Source of the DNA: Brevibacillus sp.
Lineage (GTDB): Bacteria > Bacillota > Bacilli > Brevibacillales > Brevibacillaceae
Direction: 5' to 3'
DNA: 11,152 nt
Assembly: GCA_029240815.1 (NCBI GenBank)
Contig: JARDZO010000187.1
Location: 1 to 11,152, forward strand
Below are positions 7,062 through 11,152 of the stretch, one piece after another; position 1 is the stretch's first letter, and every line of letters starts with the position of its first letter. Both the position numbers and the translations under genes were made by a program. The notes beneath the pieces were generated by a model. That model ran no database searches, was not told the origin of the DNA, and was given only the letters and a program-made list of their open reading frames with translations.

Positions 7062-8317
7062 TGCTTGATCGCATCCTTTTCGTCCAAAATCTTGATGTCT
7101 GTGTTCATGTTCTCATGCAAGACACCTTCGTTAACTTGCGCGTATACCTTTGTTGGCAGACCCCACAGCTTGATAAAGCCGAGCGCTGCTTTGTGATCGA
7201 ATTGGTCACCTGCATTGTAGGTAGCCAGCTCATGGCTGTAAAGGGAAGAAGCAGATTTGCGTCCCACTACGATCGCATGGCCTTTGTGCAATTTCACACG
7301 AACGATACCCGTTACATGTTTTTGCGTTTCTTCGATGAATGCTTGAACGGCATTGCGAATCGGCGAGAACCAGAGTCCTTCGTAGATCACTTGTGCCAGT
7401 TTTTGTTCCACGATTGGTTTAAATGCTGCTACTTCGCGAGGCTGCGTCAAGAATTCCAGTTCGCGGTGCGCCAGGATCAATGTAGTTGCAGCAGGTGTCT
7501 CGTATACTTCACGGGATTTGATACCAACCAAACGGTTCTCTACGTGGTCGATACGGCCTACACCGTGGTTACCTGCGATCTTGTTCAGTTTCAGGATCAG
7601 CTCAGCCAGAGAAAGCTCTTCACCGTTCAATGCTGTCGGCTTACCTTGTACGAATGTAATTTCGATTTCTTCAGGTTGATCAGGCGCATCTGTGATGGAT
7701 TTCGTCAGATCGTATGCACCTTCTGGTGGAGCTGCCCATGGATCTTCCAGTACGCCGCACTCGCAGCTTCTGCCCCACAGGTTTTGGTCGATGCTGTATG
7801 GATTGTCCAGATTGATCGGAATCGGAATATCGTTCTTTTTCGCATATTCGATCTCTTCGTCGCGTGTCCAACCCCACTCACGTACAGGAGCCACAATTTT
7901 GATGTCCGGATTCAAGGATGTGAAGGACACGTCAAAGCGAACTTGGTCGTTTCCTTTCCCTGTGCAACCGTGAGCAACAGCAACTGCGCCTTCTTTTTCC
8001 GCGATCTCTACCAGTACGCGAGAGATCAGGTAACGAGACAGTGCCGATACCAGTGGATATTTACCTTCATACATGGCGTTTGCTTTCAATGCAGGCAGTA
8101 CGAATTCTTCCGCAAATGCTTCTTTCGCATCTACCACGATCGATTTCAATGCACCGACTTGCAGCGCTTTTTTCTGAACGAAGTCCAGGTCTTTCCCTTC
8201 CCCTACATCCAAAGCTACTGCAATTACGTCGTAGTTGTATGTTTCTTGGAGCCATTTAATTGCTACGGATGTATCTAAGCCGCCCGAGTAGGCCAACACA
8301 ATTTTATCTTTTGCCAT
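7058..8317 (-). CDS. argG: Argininosuccinate synthase
   Basis: A 419-residue cytoplasmic enzyme that joins citrulline and aspartate with ATP to give argininosuccinate. The PP-motif ATP site AYSGGLDTS is at residues 9-17 and the second family signature [12 protein letters not shown] at 117-128. I start at ATG 8317, giving [13 protein letters not shown], because this matches the usual N-terminus and has GGGAGAGAG just before it. An in-frame ATG 23 codons upstream would place the translation start close behind the promoter and add residues unlike the family. It is first in an argG-argH operon. The promoter carries two ARG-box-like sites, so arginine-dependent repression by ArgR/AhrC is expected. 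Confidence 0.97.
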   Translation of the reverse strand: MAKDKIVLAYSGGLDTSVAIKWLQETYNYDVIAVALDVGEGKDLDFVQKKALQVGALKSIVVDAKEAFAEEFVLPALKANAMYEGKYPLVSALSRYLISRVLVEIAEKEGAVAVAHGCTGKGNDQVRFDVSFTSLNPDIKIVAPVREWGWTRDEEIEYAKKNDIPIPINLDNPYSIDQNLWGRSCECGVLEDPWAAPPEGAYDLTKSITDAPDQPEEIEITFVQGKPTALNGEELSLAELILKLNKIAGNHGVGRIDHVENRLVGIKSREVYETPAATTLILAHRELEFLTQPREVAAFKPIVEQKLAQVIYEGLWFSPIRNAVQAFIEETQKHVTGIVRVKLHKGHAIVVGRKSASSLYSHELATYNAGDQFDHKAALGFIKLWGLPTKVYAQVNEGVLHENMNTDIKILDEKDAIKQ

Positions 8318-8351
8318 CGTTCTCTCTCCCTGTTCCGAAGATTTATTTATG

Positions 8352-8385
8352 TGAGTAATTATACAAAGGAACTCATAAAAATACA
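8352..8385 (-). promoter_or_regulatory. Tandem ARG boxes (ArgR/AhrC operator)
   Basis: Compared with the core TGnATnnnnATnCA, TGTATAATTACTCA (8352-8365) matches seven of eight fixed bases and TGTATTTTTATGAG (8372-8385) matches six of eight. Their centres are 20 bases apart, the two-turn spacing used by hexameric arginine repressors. One box covers the -10 and the other the -35, which fits repression by blocking RNA polymerase. Confidence 0.65.
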
Positions 8386-8386
8386 A
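8358..8386 (-). promoter_or_regulatory. SigA-type promoter of argGH
   Basis: On the minus strand, -35 TTGTAT (8381-8386) and a perfect -10 TATAAT (8358-8363) are separated by 17 bases. The expected transcript starts near 8350, about 34 bases before the argG start codon. There is no room for a long leader, so a T-box or other riboswitch is excluded here. Confidence 0.82.
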
Positions 8387-8444
8387 TCACTTTTCTTTTT
8401 TCCCCTCTACTTTTTCCTCGTGCAAATTTAGGAAACTGCTTCAT

Positions 8445-8480
8445 ACAGAAAAGCCGGACAAGAAAGAAAACTCGTCCGGC
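8445..8480 (-). terminator. Terminator after the 144-residue protein gene
   Basis: GCCGGAC (8453-8459) and GTCCGGC (8474-8480) form a perfect seven-base stem around an A-rich loop. Read leftward it is followed by TTTTCTGT. It lies 14 bases after the stop codon of the small protein gene and separates that gene from the argGH promoter. Confidence 0.85.
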
Positions 8481-8494
8481 CGCTCCATCCTCGC

Positions 8495-8929
8495 TTATTC
8501 ATGCTTTGCATACGATACTTGTGGCACGAACTCCATGCCTTTATGCTTGCGAATCCATTCCAGCTCAGCTAGCGCCAAACGCTCAAAATTTTCAGCAATA
8601 TGGCTGTCGCCTTCCTCTCTCCAGGAAGCAATGATCGGATGCATGCTGCTGTAGAATCCATTGATATACCACATGTCAAACAACAGATCCGGATGAATGA
8701 GACCGTTTTTATGCAGGACACCCACCATCTCAAAGAATCCGTACAGCGTCGTAAAATGAGTGAATCCTTCGCTACCACGTGGAAACCTCTCCCAGAAATC
8801 CCCTGGTTCCATCGCTTCCTTTTGTCCCAATACAGCCGTGAACCAAGCCTTTGCTGCTCTCAACCGCTCCGATTCGTATTGGCCGTAGAGTTTGAGGATC
8901 ATGTCAGCATCTTGATAAGTTGGAATCAT
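8495..8929 (-). CDS. Small soluble protein of unknown function (possibly DUF4760-like)
   Basis: A 144-residue protein without signal peptide or membrane segment. It is rich in aromatic residues and looks helical: ADMILKLYGQYESERLRAAKAWF near the start, then GFFEMVGVLHKNGLIHPDLLFDMWYINGF in the middle, and a charged end. The FFEMVGVLHKNGLI...DLLFDMW pattern is reminiscent of DUF4760 proteins; this is from memory and uncertain. I start at ATG 8929 (MIPTYQDAD) because AAGGGGTG lies eight bases upstream. A longer frame reaching 9025 has no comparable site and would run through the promoter. The gene has its own promoter (8967-8995) and terminator, so it is a single-gene unit between the c-di-GMP operon and argGH. 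No role can be assigned. Confidence 0.8.
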   Translation of the reverse strand: MIPTYQDADMILKLYGQYESERLRAAKAWFTAVLGQKEAMEPGDFWERFPRGSEGFTHFTTLYGFFEMVGVLHKNGLIHPDLLFDMWYINGFYSSMHPIIASWREEGDSHIAENFERLALAELEWIRKHKGMEFVPQVSYAKHE

Positions 8930-8966
8930 CGAATGTTCACCCCTTAAAAAAATACCATTCCCTCCC

Positions 8967-8995
8967 AGTATGTCTTGTGAAATCTCGAGATGCAA
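8967..8995 (-). promoter_or_regulatory. Probable SigA promoter of the 144-residue protein gene
   Basis: On the minus strand, TTGCAT (8990-8995) and CATACT (8967-8972) are 17 bases apart. Each matches the consensus at four of six positions. The spot is right: after the HD-GYP terminator and about 40 bases before the start codon. Confidence 0.5.
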
Positions 8996-9023
8996 GCGAA
9001 CATCATCAGATGCTACGCAAAAC

Positions 9024-9075
9024 AAAAAACAGGTACAGGGGCACCGTTAATGGATCGCCTCCTGTAACTGTTTTT
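9024..9075 (-). terminator. Terminator overlapping the 3' end of the HD-GYP gene
   Basis: A long stem is formed by AAAAACAG (9025-9032) with CTGTTTTT (9068-9075), ACAGG (9035-9039) with CCTGT (9061-9065), and GGC (9040-9042) with GCC (9057-9059), with a two-base internal loop and one bulge. Read leftward it ends in TTTTTTGTTTT. The first arm lies in the last coding codons of the HD-GYP gene and the loop contains its stop codon, so translation and termination may interfere. Confidence 0.8.
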
Positions 9076-10381
9076 GGGTTTGCGTCTCTTGGCGAATGAT
9101 GCTTTCCAATTCTTCTCGAGGCAATCGCTGGATGATTTCGATGAAGTGACCTGCCAATTCCTCATCAAATTGCGTACCCGAGCCACGTCTGATTTCATTG
9201 AGAGCTTCCTCGACAGGCAGTCCTTTTCGATAAGGACGATCCGCTACCATCGCGTCAAACGCATCGGAAATCGCCAGTATCTTTGCCATCAACGGAATCT
9301 CATCGCCAACCAGTCCATCCGGATACCCTTTCCCATCAATACGCTCGTGATGGGAACGAATCGCTGGTAATAATTCATTAAACATTCCAGCCTGCAAAAT
9401 AATATCATATCCAATCACTGTGTGTTGCTTGATTTTATCGTATTCTTCCGGTGTTAATCTTCCTTTTTTATTCAGAATCTCATCTTCAATGCCGATTTTG
9501 CCGATGTCGTGCAGGATTCCGCCTACGTATAGTTCTTCGACTTTCTCTGACGACAGCCCAATATCTTTTGCTATTTCTCTGCCCCAATGAGCCACCCTTT
9601 GGGAGTGGCCGCTCGTGTAACGGTCACGCGCATCAATGGAAGCGGCCATAGTGGTCAAGAATCTGTGGTTAAAAGATTTCACTTCTTCTACTTTTTGATG
9701 AAGTTTGTTGAGGCTATCGTAGTATTGGTGGAAAACAAAACTCATTGTAGTAAAGGCAGCCATCATAGGAATTACTGTATAAATTCCGTAGATCTCGACA
9801 AGACGAGATCCAATCCCCGCCATTACCATTAATAACAAGTAAGTCAGAGTCGTGCCTTTTGCCATGTTTTTAACGGTGGAGAACCAGCTTGTTTGGAAAA
9901 AGTAGGATATTCCTAACGCACAGAGCACAATATTAATAAACCAGTAAGCACCAGCAATAATCAGATCAGCAATCATAGGAGATAGAGACAAGTAATCAAA
10001 CGCATTTTTCAAGTAATCTACAGCCCATATTGTTATTACTAATTGACCTATGTTTGCAAAAGCCTTTACAGGATTTAATCGCATTAGAAAAGCCAGCGTT
10101 AAAGTTTCAACAACTGCAGACCAAACCCCTACCCAAGCTCCAAAAAGTAATATCCCTGAAAAAATAACAGCATTATTTAATGTAAGAATGGTATTAAGGG
10201 TTCTAATCGGAGCAAACGTAGAAAAAATAGTTAATAAAGTGTAAGCAAATAGAATTCCCCAGTGCTCACGCGGCTCCCATTCAGGCACTAATGAAGCAAA
10301 GATTAAGATTGCTGCAATAGGAAATCCGATTGGAACCATTATTGCTTTTATTCTTGAACGTATCTCAACTTTTAGTCGCAT
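9047..10381 (-). CDS. Membrane-anchored HD-GYP cyclic-di-GMP phosphodiesterase
   Basis: A 444-residue protein with two parts. Residues 1 to about 215 are hydrophobic, with roughly six membrane segments (near 11-32, 43-60, 68-98, 108-125, 135-160 and 177-212). A short coiled linker (about 216-240) leads to a complete HD-GYP domain (about 240-430). The metal and signature residues are present: HDIGK (291-295, the HD pair) and HHERIDGKGYPDGL (344-357, the extended GYP motif), followed by SDAFDAMVADRPYR. HD-GYP domains hydrolyse c-di-GMP to GMP or pGpG, so an active enzyme is expected. The membrane part has no recognised sensor family and may receive a signal. AAGGA seven bases before the ATG and a 17-bp overlap with the DUF5317 gene show tight coupling. 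The membrane-coding half looks more AT-rich than the catalytic half. Confidence 0.93.
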   Translation of the reverse strand: MRLKVEIRSRIKAIMVPIGFPIAAILIFASLVPEWEPREHWGILFAYTLLTIFSTFAPIRTLNTILTLNNAVIFSGILLFGAWVGVWSAVVETLTLAFLMRLNPVKAFANIGQLVITIWAVDYLKNAFDYLSLSPMIADLIIAGAYWFINIVLCALGISYFFQTSWFSTVKNMAKGTTLTYLLLMVMAGIGSRLVEIYGIYTVIPMMAAFTTMSFVFHQYYDSLNKLHQKVEEVKSFNHRFLTTMAASIDARDRYTSGHSQRVAHWGREIAKDIGLSSEKVEELYVGGILHDIGKIGIEDEILNKKGRLTPEEYDKIKQHTVIGYDIILQAGMFNELLPAIRSHHERIDGKGYPDGLVGDEIPLMAKILAISDAFDAMVADRPYRKGLPVEEALNEIRRGSGTQFDEELAGHFIEIIQRLPREELESIIRQETQTQKQLQEAIH

Positions 10382-10916
10382 AGCTTTTTCCTTCTCGGAG
10401 TTGTAATAGCGAGATTGGTTTATTCATAAAACGCTGCACCAATAAGAAGGCACCTAACATAATAAAAATGTCTCCGATACTAATTACTCTCGGGATAATA
10501 GAAGGCATATAGATAACATCTGTGAGAAAAGGCAGATTCGTGCTTTCCGTTAATACACTGTGCTTAAAGTTTGTCCCATTAATGACAGCAGTTAAGTCAT
10601 AAGGAAGTTTTTTAGCTTGTTCTAGATCTATAGGCATCTTTCCTTGGTTTGACCAAATAGCAATCGCATTTAAGAACCATCCTACCATGAAAATACGAAT
10701 ATCTTCATAATGACGATTAAATATTAGGAACAGCAAAATAAATAAGTATGCAATTGATATCAGTACCCCACCAGCTGGAGGATATATTGCTGAACAGATC
10801 TGTAACCCAATACTCACAAAAAGAAACGTAAGTCTTCTGAATTTAGGGAATTCTCTAATTCTACCGCCTCTAATTAGCGCGACAATAAACGACAAACAAA
10901 TTACATCCAGTAGCAT
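10365..10916 (-). CDS. DUF5317 membrane protein
   Basis: A 183-residue integral membrane protein of unknown function. Family-like marks are the start MLLDVICLSFIVALIRGG, then NQGKMP (90-95), the HSVLTESTNLPFLTDVIY segment (119-136) and SIGD (146-149) before the last membrane helix. About five hydrophobic segments are visible. I choose ATG 10916 over ATG 10931 because GGAGGA (10924-10929 on the opposite strand) sits seven bases before it, whereas the upstream ATG has no ribosome binding site and would place that site inside the gene. Its end overlaps the HD-GYP gene by 17 bp. A peptide gene and a terminator-like hairpin precede it. Co-location suggests it works with the HD-GYP protein at the membrane; this is an inference. 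Confidence 0.87.
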   Translation of the reverse strand: MLLDVICLSFIVALIRGGRIREFPKFRRLTFLFVSIGLQICSAIYPPAGGVLISIAYLFILLFLIFNRHYEDIRIFMVGWFLNAIAIWSNQGKMPIDLEQAKKLPYDLTAVINGTNFKHSVLTESTNLPFLTDVIYMPSIIPRVISIGDIFIMLGAFLLVQRFMNKPISLLQLREGKSYATKS

Positions 10917-10940
10917 ATAGCAATCCTCCATTTATTGAAG

Positions 10941-10973
10941 AAAAAACACCACTCTTAATACAAGCGGTGTTTT
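10941..10973 (-). terminator. Intercistronic terminator or attenuator after the peptide gene
   Basis: AAAACACCAC (10943-10952) pairs with GCGGTGTTTT (10964-10973) through ten pairs including one G-U. Read leftward it ends in TTTTTTC. It starts 14 bases after the peptide stop codon and ends before the DUF5317 gene, which has no clear promoter of its own. It may let a short peptide transcript dominate, with read-through supplying the membrane genes. Confidence 0.8.
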
Positions 10974-10986
10974 GTTTCATCCACTA

Positions 10987-11064
10987 TTACCCAATGTTGT
11001 AATTTGCGGAAGTAGCCGCTACGATAGCTACCACCATCAAAATTGCCGCGAACCATTTTTTCAT
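10987..11064 (-). CDS. Short exported peptide precursor (25 residues)
   Basis: The frame encodes 25 residues: MKKWFAAILM, then a Val/Ala-rich core, ending ATSA-NYNIG. It has the form of a signal peptide: two lysines, a hydrophobic core of about 15 residues, and T-S-A as a possible signal peptidase I site. Cleavage there would leave only the pentapeptide NYNIG outside the cell. AAGGGGGG lies about eight bases before the ATG, a strong ribosome binding site, so translation is likely despite the small size. There is no cysteine, so it is not a typical AgrD cyclic-lactone precursor. It precedes a hairpin terminator and then the DUF5317 and HD-GYP genes on the same strand. It could be a secreted signal, a small membrane regulator or a leader peptide. 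I do not recognise its family. Confidence 0.7.
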   Translation of the reverse strand: MKKWFAAILMVVAIVAATSANYNIG

Positions 11065-11110
11065 ATCTATTTCCCCCCTTCGAGCATTGTGGAGAAAGCT
11101 GGATTCGCTA

Positions 11111-11151
11111 CTGGTTTAACCCAGGGGCCAAGCGACCATGTACAGCCCCTG
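11111..11151. repeat. Two overlapping hairpins upstream of the peptide gene
   Basis: CTGG (11111-11114) pairs with CCAG (11121-11124), and CAGGGGC (11122-11128) pairs with GCCCCTG (11145-11151). They share three bases, so they exclude each other. They lie in the leader or promoter region of the peptide operon and touch the window edge. No known riboswitch was recognised. Confidence 0.35.
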
Positions 11152-11152
11152 C

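Noticed and set aside
7061..8278. Long open frame antisense to argG
   Set aside because: Same reason: codon-bias mirror of argG, very Cys/Phe/Arg-rich product, no start signals.
8318..8494. Leader riboswitch for argG
   Set aside because: The promoter lies only about 35-40 bases before the start codon, leaving no room for an aptamer.
10987..11064. AgrD-type cyclic lactone autoinducer
   Set aside because: No cysteine or serine in the short tail to close a ring, no charged C-terminal part and no AgrB nearby.
1..11152. CRISPR array, transposon ends, tRNA or rRNA genes
   Set aside because: No regularly spaced direct repeats, transposase, terminal repeats or tRNA-like cloverleaf were seen on either strand.

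Overview
The window looks like chromosome of a Gram-positive, spore-former-type Bacillota of about 50% GC. Brevibacillus or a close Paenibacillaceae relative is my best guess, from the style of the ArgG and ArgH proteins, strong AAGGGG/GGAGG ribosome binding sites and SigA-type promoters. The species cannot be fixed from the sequence alone. All genes are on the minus strand except the sigma-54 activator.

Region 1-666 has no convincing protein gene. It holds unusually dense inverted repeats, including three abutting palindromes (322-359), a 20-bp interrupted hairpin (443-526) and a rho-independent terminator pointing right (622-656). Part of it may be a structured RNA. Region 667-5533 is a divergent catabolic locus. 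A sigma-54 activator (3452-5533, +) faces an M20 amidohydrolase and a YfcC-family membrane transporter (3253 to 667, -). The enzyme-transporter pair has a perfect -24/-12 promoter (TGGCAC-N5-TTGCT), and an inverted repeat lies between the two transcription units. The simplest reading is import of an N-acylated or peptide-like compound, its hydrolysis, and control by the divergent activator.

Region 5534-8497 has a bidirectional terminator shared by the activator gene and argH, followed by argGH (last two steps of arginine synthesis; ATGA overlap). A SigA promoter upstream of argG is covered by two ArgR/AhrC-type half-matched boxes. Region 8495-8929 is a small soluble protein of unknown function with its own promoter and terminator.

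Region 9047-11064 is a probable operon reading leftwards: a 25-residue exported-peptide gene, an intercistronic hairpin terminator, a DUF5317 membrane protein, and a membrane-anchored HD-GYP cyclic-di-GMP phosphodiesterase. DUF5317 and HD-GYP overlap by 17 bp. The peptide looks like a signal sequence followed by only five residues (NYNIG). This suggests a small secreted signal coupled to c-di-GMP turnover, which is an inference and the most attractive lead in the window.
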